NCBI RefSeq assembly: GCF_014237835.1
Contig: NZ_JACJVI010000010.1
Location: 62,001-126,000, forward strand
From: Rhizobium sp. AQ_MP
GTDB lineage: Bacteria; Pseudomonadota; Alphaproteobacteria; Rhizobiales; Rhizobiaceae
Length of the DNA: 64,000 nucleotides
Direction: 5' to 3'
Both the position numbers and the translations under genes were made by a program. How positions within the stretch are numbered: the first letter of the stretch is position 1; every line of letters starts with the position of its first letter. The notes below the pieces were generated by a model. It searched no databases. It had not been told where the DNA came from and was given only the letters and a program-made list of their open reading frames with translations. Below, piece by piece: positions 1 to 10,114 of the stretch.

Positions 1-2
1 TT

Positions 3-587
3 GACGGTGTCGAAATCCATGCGGCCAACGGCTACCTGCTCGAGCAATTCATGCGCTCGAACAGCAACCAGCGCACCGACCAGTATGGCGGGTCGGTCGA
101 GAACCGCATTCGTCTGACACTCGAAGTCGTCGAAGCCGTGGTCAGCGAGATCGGTGCCGAGAAAACCGGCATCCGCATTTCGCCGACGACGCCGGCAAAC
201 GATGTCTCGGATCCCGACCCGAAGACCGTTTATACGGCGCTTGTCGAAGGTCTCGCCAGATTCGATCTCGCATTCGTGCATGTCATCGAAGGCGCGACCG
301 GCGGCCCGCGTGACGTTGAGCCCTTCGATTGGCAGGCGCTGAAGGCTGCCTATCGCACAGCCGGTGGCAAGGGTGCCTGGATCGCAAACAATGGCTATGA
401 CCGCGCCTCCGCGATCGAGGCTGTCGAAAGCGGTTATGCCGATCTCGTCGCCTTCGGTCGCCCCTTCATCGCAAACCCGGACCTCGTGCGGCGCCTGAAG
501 GAAGATGCAGCCCTCAACCCGCTGGACCAAGCCACGCTTTATGGCGGCGGCGCGGAAGGCTACACAAGCTACCCGGCCCTGGCATAA
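3..587 (+). CDS. nemA: Alkene reductase, Old Yellow Enzyme family (5'-truncated)
   Basis: C-terminal 194 residues of an FMN-dependent ene-reductase of the NemA/OYE family, which reduces C=C bonds of activated alkenes with NAD(P)H. The reading frame is open from the first bases of the window, so the N-terminal half (about 170 residues of a usual ~365) lies outside. The stretch GVEIHAANGYL carries the substrate-binding His-Asn pair, followed by QRTDQYGGS and the FMN-phosphate-binding AFGRPFIANPDLV near the C terminus, all typical of the TIM-barrel family. A hairpin terminator follows directly. The assignment as an OYE member is strong; the physiological substrate cannot be read from sequence. 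Confidence 0.93.
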   Translation, partial: DGVEIHAANGYLLEQFMRSNSNQRTDQYGGSVENRIRLTLEVVEAVVSEIGAEKTGIRISPTTPANDVSDPDPKTVYTALVEGLARFDLAFVHVIEGATGGPRDVEPFDWQALKAAYRTAGGKGAWIANNGYDRASAIEAVESGYADLVAFGRPFIANPDLVRRLKEDAALNPLDQATLYGGGAEGYTSYPALA

Positions 588-593
588 ACTGCG

Positions 594-624
594 AAGGGCT
601 CCCGGAAGCGGGGGCCCTTTCTCT
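594..624 (+). terminator. Rho-independent terminator of the ene-reductase gene
   Basis: Inverted repeat AAGGGC-T-CCCG / CGGG-G-GCCCTT with a four-base loop, followed by a short TTTCTCTT tract, starting 7 bases after the stop codon of the ene-reductase. Confidence 0.7.
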
Positions 625-636
625 TGAGCCATGGGA

Positions 637-1020
637 TCATGGACGGCGCTGACGGATCCGCCCGACAAGAACGAATGCGACGAGCCCCATGGCGAGCCCG
701 TTGACCGGGTGCAGAGCGCCGAGCATGGGCAGCCCATCTCCGAGTGCGGCTAGCGTTACCTGCACCAGATATCCCCCCAGGAGCAGCGATGCGAACCCTC
801 GAAACCGAGCCAGCACACCTCTCAACGTCATCGCGAAGACGATGAGGATGGGCAGCGCGAGCGCGCCGCCCGTCGCAGCATGCACTTCCCAGCCTGCGCC
901 TCCACCGAACACCGTGAGACCCGCCAGAAAGAATTGCACCGCGATGCCCAGAAGGGTCAGCCAGACCAGAGACCTGAACACGAAAAACCCGCTCGACGCG
1001 TCGATGGAAGACCGCATCAT
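637..1020 (-). CDS. Small four-helix membrane protein (DUF6220-like)
   Basis: A 127-residue protein with four hydrophobic segments (about residues 15-37, 47-65, 75-93, 100-120) and few charged residues, so very likely an inner-membrane protein. It resembles small DUF6220-type proteins, but that match is from memory and tentative. Its start codon overlaps the stop of the upstream SDR gene (ATGA overlap at 1017-1020), so the two are translationally coupled and probably one operon divergent from the LysR gene. No function can be assigned. Confidence 0.75.
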   Translation of the reverse strand: MMRSSIDASSGFFVFRSLVWLTLLGIAVQFFLAGLTVFGGGAGWEVHAATGGALALPILIVFAMTLRGVLARFRGFASLLLGGYLVQVTLAALGDGLPMLGALHPVNGLAMGLVAFVLVGRIRQRRP

Positions 1021-2060
1021 GGCCTGTCCGCCATCGCAACATGTGCCGAAGCCCGATCATTTACAATTGGACCCTGCGGAAGGCAGCCAAGGCTCTGCAG
1101 CGTCGTACGCACAGCCAGGTCAATCGGGGTCTGCGGCTCCTCGCCCAGGAACTTCACAAGGCGGCGGTTTTCGAGGCGGATCGTTTCCCGCCAGAGATAG
1201 CGCATCTCGTGGAGCTCGTTGATCAGCGGCACGAAGGGACGCGCAAGACCGGCTAGCCGCCAGGGGAAGCCAAAGGTTAGAATTTCCGGACGGCCCACGA
1301 CCCGACCGATAGCCTGCGCCATCTGCACCCCGTCATGGTCGAAGAACCCGTTCATGTGAAAGCGCGAGAAGCGCGGCAACTCGTCTGCGCGATCGAGCAA
1401 ACGCATGAAGGTCTCGGCGACGTCAGGCAAATAGGCCCAGGCATGACCCACGCCCCTTCGACCGGGATTGATGACGAAGCGCACCGGCTTGCCCGGCTGT
1501 ACCAGCCCCTGGGCGAACCAGTTGTTGCCGGCGTCGGGCCCGAAGAAGTCCCCTGCCCGGACGATGATCACCGGAACGCCTTCCTGGGCCGCCTGCTCCA
1601 GCCTTTGCTCGAGTTCGACGCGGATCTTTCCTTTCACGGTCACCGGTCGCTGCGGGCTTTCCTCGGCAAGCAGCGGGAACGCCTCGGGGCCGAAGTTGTA
1701 GATCGTGCCCGGCATCAGGATGCGGGCTCCGACCGCCCGCGCGGCCGCAATCGTATTGTCGATCATCGGCAGGACGAGTTCGCCCCAGTTCCGGTAGCCC
1801 GGGGGGTTGACCCCGTGCACGATGACGCTGGCACCCTGAGCTGCGGCCAGCACATCGGAGGCCCGCATGGCGTCTCCGCCAACCCATTCATATTCGGGTC
1901 GCGACGACATCTGCTCTTCGGGGCGGCGATGCATGGCGCGTACGCCGTAGCCGCGCTGAAGCAAAGCTTTCGCCAGCGCTCCGCCGATGCCACCCGTTGC
2001 GCCGAGAACCAGCGCGAGTGGCAGCTGCAAGGCAGGGTTCGAAAAATCGGTCATATCCAT
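1017..2060 (-). CDS. NAD(P)-dependent epimerase/dehydratase family protein (SDR)
   Basis: A 347-residue extended short-chain dehydrogenase-like protein. The N terminus carries the Rossmann dinucleotide-binding motif GATGGIG (about residues 20-26), followed by a conserved GGD and an NPP segment. The usual YxxxK catalytic pair is not obvious: the region has GTIYNFGP and later VKGKIRVE, so it may be an atypical or NmrA-like member. It sits first in a two-gene operon and is transcribed divergently from a LysR regulator 86 bp away, a layout in which the LysR protein commonly controls its neighbour. The substrate is unknown. Confidence 0.85.
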   Translation of the reverse strand: MDMTDFSNPALQLPLALVLGATGGIGGALAKALLQRGYGVRAMHRRPEEQMSSRPEYEWVGGDAMRASDVLAAAQGASVIVHGVNPPGYRNWGELVLPMIDNTIAAARAVGARILMPGTIYNFGPEAFPLLAEESPQRPVTVKGKIRVELEQRLEQAAQEGVPVIIVRAGDFFGPDAGNNWFAQGLVQPGKPVRFVINPGRRGVGHAWAYLPDVAETFMRLLDRADELPRFSRFHMNGFFDHDGVQMAQAIGRVVGRPEILTFGFPWRLAGLARPFVPLINELHEMRYLWRETIRLENRRLVKFLGEEPQTPIDLAVRTTLQSLGCLPQGPIVNDRASAHVAMADRP

Positions 2061-2111
2061 TCTCCTGGTTTGAACAGGAATGACCTTCCCACGCGACGGG
2101 GATATTCGGAA

Positions 2112-2146
2112 TTGCCAGAATCCGTACAGTTGATATACATAAATGC
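2112..2146 (+). promoter_or_regulatory. Candidate sigma-70 promoter of the LysR gene
   Basis: TTGCCA (2112-2117) and TATACA (2134-2139) separated by 16 bases lie immediately upstream of the LysR start at 2147. No Shine-Dalgarno-like purine run precedes that ATG. If this is the promoter, the transcript would begin at or within a base or two of the start codon (leaderless). The AT-rich region ATATACATAAATGCAT could also hold a LysR binding site shared with the divergent SDR operon. Confidence 0.4.
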
Positions 2147-3115
2147 ATGACCTTGGATCACATCAGTTGGGACCACTACCGAACCTTCCTCGCCGTTGTC
2201 GAAACGGGCTCCCTTTCTGCCGCCGCTCGCCAGCTTGGCCTTACTCAGCCCACCGCAGGACGGCATATCGAGACACTGGAACTGGCCTTCGGCGCGCCCC
2301 TGTTCCTGCGCATACCCCAGGGTCTCCTGCCGACGGAGAAGGCCTTGGCCATGAAGGCCCATGCCCGCAGCATGGCGGCCATGTCCGCAGCACTGGCGCG
2401 CATCGCCTCGGGCGACATGCAGGAGGTGCGTGGCACCGTCCGCATCAGCGCGAGTGAAGTCATTGCGGTGGAGGTTCTGCCGCCGGTCCTGGCACTGCTG
2501 CAGGAAGAGCATCCGGCGCTGGAACTCGAGCTCTCGGCCTCTGATACTGTCGAGGACCTGCTGCAGCAGGAAGCTGATATCGCCATCCGGATGGTGCAGC
2601 CGAGCCAGTCCGCCCTACTCAGCCGCCGCGTCGGCAGGATCACTCTCGGCTTCCACGCCCATCGCAATTATGTCGCGCGCCACGGCGCGCCCGAAACGCT
2701 CGACGCGCTCTCGCAGCATCGCCTGATCGGCTTCGACCGACAGTTGGCCTATATCAGGGAAATCTTGAGGCACCGGCCTGACCTCGCCGGCATCGGCTTT
2801 GATTTTCGAGCCGACAGCAACCTTGTGCAACTGGCGGCAATTCGCGCCGGCCTCGGCATCGGCATGTGCCAGCATGCCTTTGCGGCATGCGATAAGGACC
2901 TGGTCGAAATCCTCCCGGGAACCCTCGATATCTCGCTCGAAACCTTCGTGGTCATGCACGAAACCTTGAAGACCGTCCCACGCTTCCGGGCAACCTTTGA
3001 TGCGCTGGTTTCAGGTCTTGATGCCTGGGTGCGACTTCCCTGCAAGCCCGCAGCGAGCACAATCCAGACGCAATCAAAACGTGAAGCAAACGCCGCAACC
3101 GATTCTGTCGATTGA
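2147..3115 (+). CDS. LysR family transcriptional regulator
   Basis: A 322-residue protein with an N-terminal winged helix-turn-helix (residues 5-65; VETGSLSAAARQLGLTQPTAGRHI is the recognition region) and a C-terminal periplasmic-binding-like effector domain (about 90-290). It is divergent from the SDR/membrane-protein pair and probably regulates it and itself. The length is close to the family norm of about 300. The C-terminal 25 residues are polar and look like an unstructured extension. Start ATG 2147 lacks a visible ribosome-binding site. The ligand is unknown. Confidence 0.92.
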   Translation: MTLDHISWDHYRTFLAVVETGSLSAAARQLGLTQPTAGRHIETLELAFGAPLFLRIPQGLLPTEKALAMKAHARSMAAMSAALARIASGDMQEVRGTVRISASEVIAVEVLPPVLALLQEEHPALELELSASDTVEDLLQQEADIAIRMVQPSQSALLSRRVGRITLGFHAHRNYVARHGAPETLDALSQHRLIGFDRQLAYIREILRHRPDLAGIGFDFRADSNLVQLAAIRAGLGIGMCQHAFAACDKDLVEILPGTLDISLETFVVMHETLKTVPRFRATFDALVSGLDAWVRLPCKPAASTIQTQSKREANAATDSVD

Positions 3116-3129
3116 GCTTTCGCGCCCGT

Positions 3130-3399
3130 TCAGGCCTGCGGCCTTTCCTCAGCAGAGAAGGCATCGACGATCTCCACCTCGGGCCGGTCGCCACCGTCGC
3201 TATACTCTTCGCGCCAGCGCCCGCTCTCATCCTGGTAGCTGATTGTCACCGGCTCATCGCCGACCTGCTGCTCTTCCATCACGATGCGCGCGGCTTCCAG
3301 CGCCTGGTCATGGGTCGCAAACGCCTCCGAATAGACGCCTCCGAGCCTGTAGGCCCAACCGCCGTCGTGAGGAACGATCTCATAGGTGATTTTCACCAT
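3130..3399 (-). CDS. DUF2188-like small protein
   Basis: An 89-residue acidic soluble protein. The start at 3399 is chosen because GAGGAGGAGAAGG lies just upstream; the open frame extends further but without a ribosome-binding site. The pattern ITYEIVPHDGGWAYRLGG...FATHDQALEAARI matches the small DUF2188 fold, where a WxV-like strand is followed by a helix. It is convergent with the LysR gene (14 bp gap). Function unknown. Confidence 0.72.
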   Translation of the reverse strand: MVKITYEIVPHDGGWAYRLGGVYSEAFATHDQALEAARIVMEEQQVGDEPVTISYQDESGRWREEYSDGGDRPEVEIVDAFSAEERPQA

Positions 3400-3528
3400 G
3401 GCCTTCTCCTCCTCGGCTGATGGGAGTATCCCATTAAAACATGCAGGGCGCAAACCTCGATCGGACGAGTCGGAACAGCGAACCTGCCAGCCTCGTTACC
3501 GGGGCACGTTCGGCAGAAGGAGAAGACG

Positions 3529-4653
3529 GTGGCGCGGATCCGGCAGGAAAGACTTCTTCTCATCCCGATCGTTGCAGCGGTGCTCGCCCTTTGGCTAGAA
3601 CATTCTGTTCTGGAAGCCGGGCAAATTCCATCGCTGCTGGCGGCCGCCGGCCTGATAGCGTCGATTGTGGTCGGCTCCATGCGCGTCGCCCACCATGCGG
3701 AAATCCTGGCGCACAAGGTTGGCGATCCCTACGGCACGATGATCCTGACGCTCTCGGCGGTCGCCGTGGAAGTGCTGATCCTGGCGATCATGATGAACAA
3801 CGGCGCTTCGCCGACGCTGGTGCGGGACACGATCTATTCGGCCGTCATGCTGGACATCAACGGCATCCTGGGACTCGCGGCCCTGCTCGGCGGCCTGAAG
3901 CATGGAGAGCAACCCTATAACGACGACAGCGGCAAGACCTATGGCGTCATGATCCTGACGGCCATGGGTATTTCGATGATCGTGCCGGAGTTCATTCCCC
4001 GGGACCGTTGGCAGTACTATTCCGTCTTCACCATCGGGGCGATGATCGCGCTCTACGCGCTCTTCCTGCGCATGCAGGTGGGGACGCACAGCTACTTCTT
4101 CTCCTACAGCTATCCGAGCCGCCAAAGCGGCCGCCCCTGGGATCAGCCGCATGAGACAGAGAACGAGGCTCAATTCCCCGAACAGGAGCATGACGAAGGG
4201 TCGACGCTCTGGTCGATCGGCGTGATCCTCTTCGGCGTGGTCTTGATCGGCGTGCTGGCCGAAGTCATGTCGGTCCTGATGGACGCCGGCCTTGAAGGCA
4301 CCGGCGCCCCGGTTGCCCTGACCGCGATCCTCGTCGCGGGCATTTCCGCAGCCCCCGAGATCCTGACCGCCATGCGGGCGGCCCTGCGCAACCGAATGCA
4401 GGCCGTTGTCAACATCGCCATGGGCGCGTCGCTCTCCACCGTCATTCTCACCGTGCCTGTCATGGAGGCGATCGCCCTCTACACGGGCCAGCCCTTCGTC
4501 ATGGCCATGACCCCGGTTCAGACGACGATGGTTGCGATCACGCTGGTCGCCGCCGCGATCAATCTCAACGACGGAGAGACCAATGCCATCGAAGGCATGA
4601 CTCATTTCGTCCTCTTTGCCACCTTCATCATGCTCGCATTCCTTGGGCTCTGA
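3529..4653 (+). CDS. chaA: Calcium:proton antiporter, ChaA/CAX family
   Basis: A 374-residue polytopic inner-membrane protein with about eleven hydrophobic segments, of the Ca2+/cation:H+ exchanger family. The two internal repeats each carry the acidic ion-binding motif: LSAVAVEVLILAIMMNN in the first half and AGISAAPEILTAMRAAL in the second, separated by an acidic cytoplasmic loop (about residues 190-225). The start is GTG 3529, preceded by AGAAGGAGAAG. It exports Ca2+ (possibly Na+ or K+) in exchange for protons. It stands alone between convergent DUF2188 and the OpgC gene. Confidence 0.9.
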   Translation: MARIRQERLLLIPIVAAVLALWLEHSVLEAGQIPSLLAAAGLIASIVVGSMRVAHHAEILAHKVGDPYGTMILTLSAVAVEVLILAIMMNNGASPTLVRDTIYSAVMLDINGILGLAALLGGLKHGEQPYNDDSGKTYGVMILTAMGISMIVPEFIPRDRWQYYSVFTIGAMIALYALFLRMQVGTHSYFFSYSYPSRQSGRPWDQPHETENEAQFPEQEHDEGSTLWSIGVILFGVVLIGVLAEVMSVLMDAGLEGTGAPVALTAILVAGISAAPEILTAMRAALRNRMQAVVNIAMGASLSTVILTVPVMEAIALYTGQPFVMAMTPVQTTMVAITLVAAAINLNDGETNAIEGMTHFVLFATFIMLAFLGL

Positions 4654-4844
4654 ACGCGTGTGACTTGAGCGAGCCTGCGACATCCGGGCACGGATCCGTG
4701 AGCTACTCCCTGCGGAACTTTTGCGGAAAGTTGCCGTTCCCTGAGCACGGATCGGCCCAGAGCGGGCCTCCCGCCGCATTGTCAACATGATGCGGTAGAT
4801 GATCGCCCCCGCCGGTCACCGGGGGGCCAACTCGGGAGTCGCAC

Positions 4845-6050
4845 GTGAAGAGATTGGACGTGATCGACGGCATGCGAGGCTACTTCCTCGTCTTCATGCT
4901 GATCAACCACATGGTGTTCACCGGGGGCCTCTGGCTCGTGGAGGTCAACCACCGGAACCTCGCTTTCGTCGAGGACGCCCAGGGTTTCGTCTTCCTGTCC
5001 GGCCTGCTGACCGGCATGGTCTATAGCCGTAAGATGATGAAGGACGGCTATGCCGTTGGACGAGACCGCATCTGGTCACGGGCGCTGGAGCTTTATCGCT
5101 ACGCCATGGCGATCATCTTCATCGTCCTGGCATTGCAACTCGTGCTGCCGGGCGCGGTGGACGCCTGGAAGAACTGGCTGGGCGAGACAAGTCTTCTCGA
5201 TCCGGGCTCGCTCGCACCGGTGGTGACCTTCCTGGTCCAGCCGACCTTCATGGACATCCTGCCCCAATACATCGCCTACATGATCTTTGCGCCCGCCGTC
5301 ATCTGGCTCTGCCTGCGCGGCCAGTGGCTTGGCGTGGCAATCGGTTCGCTGCTGGTCTGGCTTGCCGCCCAGCTTGGCCTGCACCGCATGGTGACATTCC
5401 CGCTTGACGCCTGGCTTGGTGGCGCGCCGGACAAGGAAGGGCTGCGTGTCTCCTTCAACCTCCTCGGCTGGCAGATCGTCTTCTTCGCCGGCATCATCGC
5501 GGGCACGCTGACCTCGATGAAGAAGATCGAGTGGCAGAAGGTCTTCGACCCCGACCGCACGACGCTTGCCTGGACGGCGCTTGCGATTGCCCTCTTCTTC
5601 CTGCCATTGCGCATTGCAACCGCGCACGGCTTCATGCCGGGCTTCGTGCTCGAAAAGTTCGGCCTGATGGAAGTCCGTGCAGACTTCGGACCCGTTTACC
5701 TCATCAATTTCGCGGCCGTCGCCTACGGCCTCGCCTGGCTTCTGATCGCCGGCCCACGCCATCAGAGCCCGATCATCCAGAAGATCGCCTCGACGCTGAC
5801 GAGCCTTTTCACGCTGAGCTTCCTGCAGTTGCTCGGCCGTCACTCGTTGCAGATCTATGTCTGGCACGTGCTGATCGTCTACATGGTCTACTATCTCGAC
5901 GCCCGGACGCCGGAACTGTCGCAACTGACAAAGACGGCGATCACGCTCGCGGCTCTTGGTCTGCTCGCTGTGCCGGCTCTGTGGCGCGACCGCGAGAAGA
6001 TCTTCGCCGGCACGCCCTTTGTGGGAAGCTGGATCAAGTCCGCGGCATGA
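4845..6050 (+). CDS. opgC: OpgC-domain membrane protein
   Basis: A 401-residue membrane protein with about ten hydrophobic helices, matching the OpgC family. It begins with the acyltransferase-3-like signature RLDVIDGMRGYFLVFMLINH, and NHM and the later GRHSLQIYVWH are characteristic. OpgC proteins succinylate osmoregulated periplasmic glucans (cyclic beta-glucans in rhizobia). The start is GTG 4845 behind GGGAG at 8-bp spacing. No other glucan gene is nearby, so the role rests on family membership only. It stands alone upstream of a PQQ dehydrogenase 150 bp away. Confidence 0.83.
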   Translation: MKRLDVIDGMRGYFLVFMLINHMVFTGGLWLVEVNHRNLAFVEDAQGFVFLSGLLTGMVYSRKMMKDGYAVGRDRIWSRALELYRYAMAIIFIVLALQLVLPGAVDAWKNWLGETSLLDPGSLAPVVTFLVQPTFMDILPQYIAYMIFAPAVIWLCLRGQWLGVAIGSLLVWLAAQLGLHRMVTFPLDAWLGGAPDKEGLRVSFNLLGWQIVFFAGIIAGTLTSMKKIEWQKVFDPDRTTLAWTALAIALFFLPLRIATAHGFMPGFVLEKFGLMEVRADFGPVYLINFAAVAYGLAWLLIAGPRHQSPIIQKIASTLTSLFTLSFLQLLGRHSLQIYVWHVLIVYMVYYLDARTPELSQLTKTAITLAALGLLAVPALWRDREKIFAGTPFVGSWIKSAA

Positions 6051-6200
6051 GGAAGCGGGTCTCGTACCCGCTTCCTTGCCGAAGGGCCGATCTGCTCACC
6101 AGCGGATAAAGGATTCTTGATCGCGCAGAGACTGCCGATGCGGGAGCTTCGACGCATGTCACGCGTTGAACGGGTCCAAGCACCAGACCAGGAGGAATTG

Positions 6201-7427
6201 ATGAACCGTTTGCCCCGCATTCTCGCCGGAACGATGCTCAGCGTCAGCCTTGCCGGCCTGCCCGCCCTCGCCCAGCAAGGGGGCAACCCGGTGGAGACAC
6301 AGGCCCCCAATGCACCGAACCAGGAACCGGCCTTCCAGGGTCAAACCCGGGCACCGCAGCCGGCACAACCCGTGGACGTCAAAACCGAAGTTGTGGCAGA
6401 AGGATTGCCGCATCTGTGGGCCATGGAGTTCCTGCCCGATGGCCGCATGCTCGTGACCGCGAAGGCCGGTGCCATGCATATCATCGGCACCGACGGCAAG
6501 GCGGGACCTGAGATCGCCAACGTTCCCGAAGTCTTCAGCGAGGGCCAGGGTGGTCTTCTCGACGTGGCGCTTGCTCCTGACTATGAAAGCTCGGGCAGGA
6601 TCTTCTTCTCCTTCGCCGAACCGCGCGAGGACGGCAATGGCACATCCGTCGCCAGCGCACGGCTCGTCCCCGACGACCAGGGCGGCGGCGCGCTTGAAGA
6701 CGTGAGCATCATCTTCCGACAGATGCCGACTCACGACGGCAACAAGCACTTCGGATCCCGCCTCGCTTTCGGTCCAGAGGGTGAACTCTACGTCACGGTC
6801 GGTGAGAGGTCAGATGCTGAACCCCGCGTGCAGGCGCAGGACCTTCAGAGCGGCCTGGGCAAGATCTTCCGCATCAGCCAGACCGGCGAGGCGTTGGAAG
6901 GGAACCCCTTCATCGGCCAGGACGGCGCCCAGCCGGAAATCTGGTCGCTCGGCCACCGTAACCTGCAGTCCGCCACCATCGACGGTGAGGGCCGCCTGTG
7001 GACAGTGGAGCATGGCCCCAAGGGCGGCGACGAACTGAATCTTCCCCAAGCCGGGAAGAACTACGGTTGGCCGGAAGTCACCTATGGTGTCGAGTACAGC
7101 GGCGAAGAAGTGGGCGACGGCATCACGCAGATGGCCGACACTGAACAGCCGATCTACTACTGGGATCCGGTCATCGCTCCCTCGGGCATGGCCTATTACG
7201 ATGCCGATGCCATCCCCGAATGGAAAGGCGCCTTCCTGGTCGGCGGCCTCGTCAGCCAGGGCGTGGTCGTGCTGCATATGGAAAATGACCGCGTGAAGCA
7301 TGAGGAACGCGTCGCTCTCGAAGCCCGCATTCGCGACGTGAAGGTCGGCCCAGACGGCGCGGTTTACGCCGTCACCGAGCAGCGCGGCGGCGGCAATTCG
7401 ACGATCGTGAAGCTGACCAAGGGCTGA
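6201..7427 (+). CDS. PQQ-dependent sugar dehydrogenase (soluble, periplasmic)
   Basis: A 408-residue exported beta-propeller of the soluble glucose/aldose sugar dehydrogenase family. Start ATG 6201 follows AGGAGGAA and opens a signal peptide ending near LAGLPALAQ. Family motifs are visible in order: LPHLWAMEFLPDGRMLVT, GQGGLLDVALAPDY, HFGSRLAFGPEGELYVT, GHRNLQSATIDGEGRLWTVEHGP and GGDELN..GKNYGWP. It oxidises aldoses in the periplasm with PQQ plus Ca2+. A signal peptide is followed by a Gln/Pro-rich linker (about 25-60) that many relatives lack. A paralogue lies at 11681-12823. Confidence 0.92.
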   Translation: MNRLPRILAGTMLSVSLAGLPALAQQGGNPVETQAPNAPNQEPAFQGQTRAPQPAQPVDVKTEVVAEGLPHLWAMEFLPDGRMLVTAKAGAMHIIGTDGKAGPEIANVPEVFSEGQGGLLDVALAPDYESSGRIFFSFAEPREDGNGTSVASARLVPDDQGGGALEDVSIIFRQMPTHDGNKHFGSRLAFGPEGELYVTVGERSDAEPRVQAQDLQSGLGKIFRISQTGEALEGNPFIGQDGAQPEIWSLGHRNLQSATIDGEGRLWTVEHGPKGGDELNLPQAGKNYGWPEVTYGVEYSGEEVGDGITQMADTEQPIYYWDPVIAPSGMAYYDADAIPEWKGAFLVGGLVSQGVVVLHMENDRVKHEERVALEARIRDVKVGPDGAVYAVTEQRGGGNSTIVKLTKG

Positions 7428-7437
7428 ACCAAGCTCT

Positions 7438-7466
7438 CCGCCCCTGATCGCCGAGATCAGGGGCGG
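7438..7466. terminator. Strong hairpin between PQQ dehydrogenase and vapC
   Basis: A perfect 12-bp inverted repeat, CCGCCCCTGATC / GATCAGGGGCGG with a five-base loop, sits between two convergent genes and includes the vapC stop codon. There is no T-run on either side, so intrinsic termination is likely weak, but the position suits a shared transcript end. Confidence 0.5.
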
Positions 7467-7846
7467 AATGCCAGAGGGTGGTCGACCAGGGCGCGGTCGA
7501 CCGTAACAAGCTCAAAGCCCTCGACTTGGCACTGGGCGAGAAGCAGACGATCAAAAGGGTCGCGGGTGGGCGGCTCGGGATCCAAGGTGTGGAGGACGTG
7601 GGAGACTTCGATCCCGAGTATCTGCAGTCTGACTGACGCTATGGCTTCCGGCAAATCACTCAGCGGCATACCGATGTCCAGCTTGCCAAGCCTGGTTTTT
7701 ATTGCGATTTCCCAAAGAGTTGCGGCACTGACGAACCCCTCGACGTCTCCAACTTCGAGTAGTGCGTGTATGGAAGGAAAATGCTGCCGAAAAGAGCGCC
7801 CGAAAAAGGCAAGTGCAATGTGCGTATCCAGCAGGACGGACGACAC
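7457..7846 (-). CDS. vapC: VapC-type PIN-domain ribonuclease toxin
   Basis: A 129-residue PIN-domain protein. The acidic active-site residues are all present: D7 (LLDTH), E46 (TLWEIAIK), D96/D99 (RDPFDR) and D117 (TVDRAL). Such toxins cleave RNA with Mg2+. The start is GTG 7846, overlapping the antitoxin stop by one base, the usual coupling in these operons. The pair is compact and isolated between a PQQ dehydrogenase and aatA. Confidence 0.92.
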   Translation of the reverse strand: MSSVLLDTHIALAFFGRSFRQHFPSIHALLEVGDVEGFVSAATLWEIAIKTRLGKLDIGMPLSDLPEAIASVRLQILGIEVSHVLHTLDPEPPTRDPFDRLLLAQCQVEGFELVTVDRALVDHPLAFRP

Positions 7847-8133
7847 TACGGGAGCGGCCTTAGGAGGAAATCTTCCGGAAGCGGATCATCAAAATCTTCG
7901 GCGATGTATGGAACTGCATTCTCGATCCCCTTCGACCGCAAATAAGCCTGACCGGCCTCCCAATCGATTCCACCCTTCTTAGCCCTCGGCTTCTGCGCCT
8001 CTGCCGCCGCATGCGGCACCAGATCCAGCACAGGCTTCCCATCGCGTGTCACGGTCACGACCTCGCCCCGCTCGACGGCATCGGCGAGCGCTTCCAGATC
8101 GCGTGTGGCTTCCTGCAGGCTGACGGTTTTCAT
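7846..8133 (-). CDS. Phd/YefM-family antitoxin
   Basis: A 95-residue antitoxin cognate to the PIN toxin directly downstream. The N-terminal half (MKTVSLQEATRDLEALADAV, then GEVVTVTRDGKPVLDLVP) is the Phd/YefM DNA-binding fold. The C-terminal half (about 55-95), acidic and aromatic, would wrap the toxin. Start ATG 8133 is chosen at the domain boundary; an upstream in-frame start would add 13 residues unlike the family. The complex usually represses its own promoter. Confidence 0.9.
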   Translation of the reverse strand: MKTVSLQEATRDLEALADAVERGEVVTVTRDGKPVLDLVPHAAAEAQKPRAKKGGIDWEAGQAYLRSKGIENAVPYIAEDFDDPLPEDFLLRPLP

Positions 8134-8188
8134 GCAACCGAGAATACCACAGGCACTCGGCACCCTCAACAAACCGATAAATGCAGAA

Positions 8189-8210
8189 AGGGCCCGCCTT
8201 TCAGCGAGCC
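8189..8210 (-). terminator. Terminator of the aspartate aminotransferase gene
   Basis: AAGGGC-C-CGC / GCG-A-GCCCTT hairpin just after the aatA stop codon, followed on the minus strand by a TTTC tract. Confidence 0.6.
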
Positions 8211-8237
8211 CTTCCCTCAGCAGTAATAGGCAGGCGC

Positions 8238-9488
<1,251 letters not shown>

Positions 9489-9705
9489 TCAGGTCCAAGC
9501 TCTATGGCGAAAGAACCCCTGCCTTTCAAGCGGAAAGCTGCGACAGGCCTGCAGAATTGCGTCACAGTGCCAATACGCCCGTTGCGCCGCTCTGACCGCG
9601 ACCAAAGATTTCACATTTCGGCATGGGAACTGCCACATTCTGGACGTTGTGCCGACGCGATCGCACGCTTTCATTGCGCCAGCCAAGCAGATGAAGGTAG
9701 CCGCC

Positions 9706-10071
9706 ATGGACTTTGACCTCGAAGCATCCAAACCCTCCCCCCGCCGCCACTGCTCGCTGGCCTGGCTGGGCGTAGCCGGTGGGCTGACCCTGGCCCTCCT
9801 CCTAGCCGGGAGCCCGGGCATTGCCTCGTCCTCCGGAACGCAGATCCAGGCGAGCGCCATGACCCAGCATCAAACGGGGACGGACCCCATGGCCACCGCG
9901 AGTATTGTCCCCGCCTCTCCCGTGCGCGTGGTCGATACAACTGCTGCCCGGGATGAGAACCGTCCGCTTCCTCAAAGTGAACGCCACCTGCTGATCGTCC
10001 TTCTCTTCCTCTGCTTCATGGTCATGGCGGGCGGTGGGCTCGCCCTCTGGAAGCGTGCCTGGCAGACGTGA
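9706..10071 (+). CDS. Hypothetical two-helix membrane protein
   Basis: A 121-residue protein with hydrophobic segments at about residues 17-41 and 94-114 and a Ser/Thr/Pro-rich stretch between them. The topology would place the middle in the periplasm. The start at 9706 is preferred because GAAGGTAG lies six bases upstream; the in-frame ATG at 9691 has no ribosome-binding site. I do not recognise the family. It stands alone between aatA (divergent) and the sulfide:quinone oxidoreductase gene. Confidence 0.6.
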   Translation: MDFDLEASKPSPRRHCSLAWLGVAGGLTLALLLAGSPGIASSSGTQIQASAMTQHQTGTDPMATASIVPASPVRVVDTTAARDENRPLPQSERHLLIVLLFLCFMVMAGGGLALWKRAWQT

Positions 10072-10114
10072 TCCGGCGCGAACTCAGGGGAAAGACACCC
10101 ATAAAATAGTCTAC

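Noticed and set aside
3595-4788. 397-codon minus-strand open frame over chaA
   Set aside because: Asp/Arg/His-rich antisense sequence of a hydrophobic transporter.
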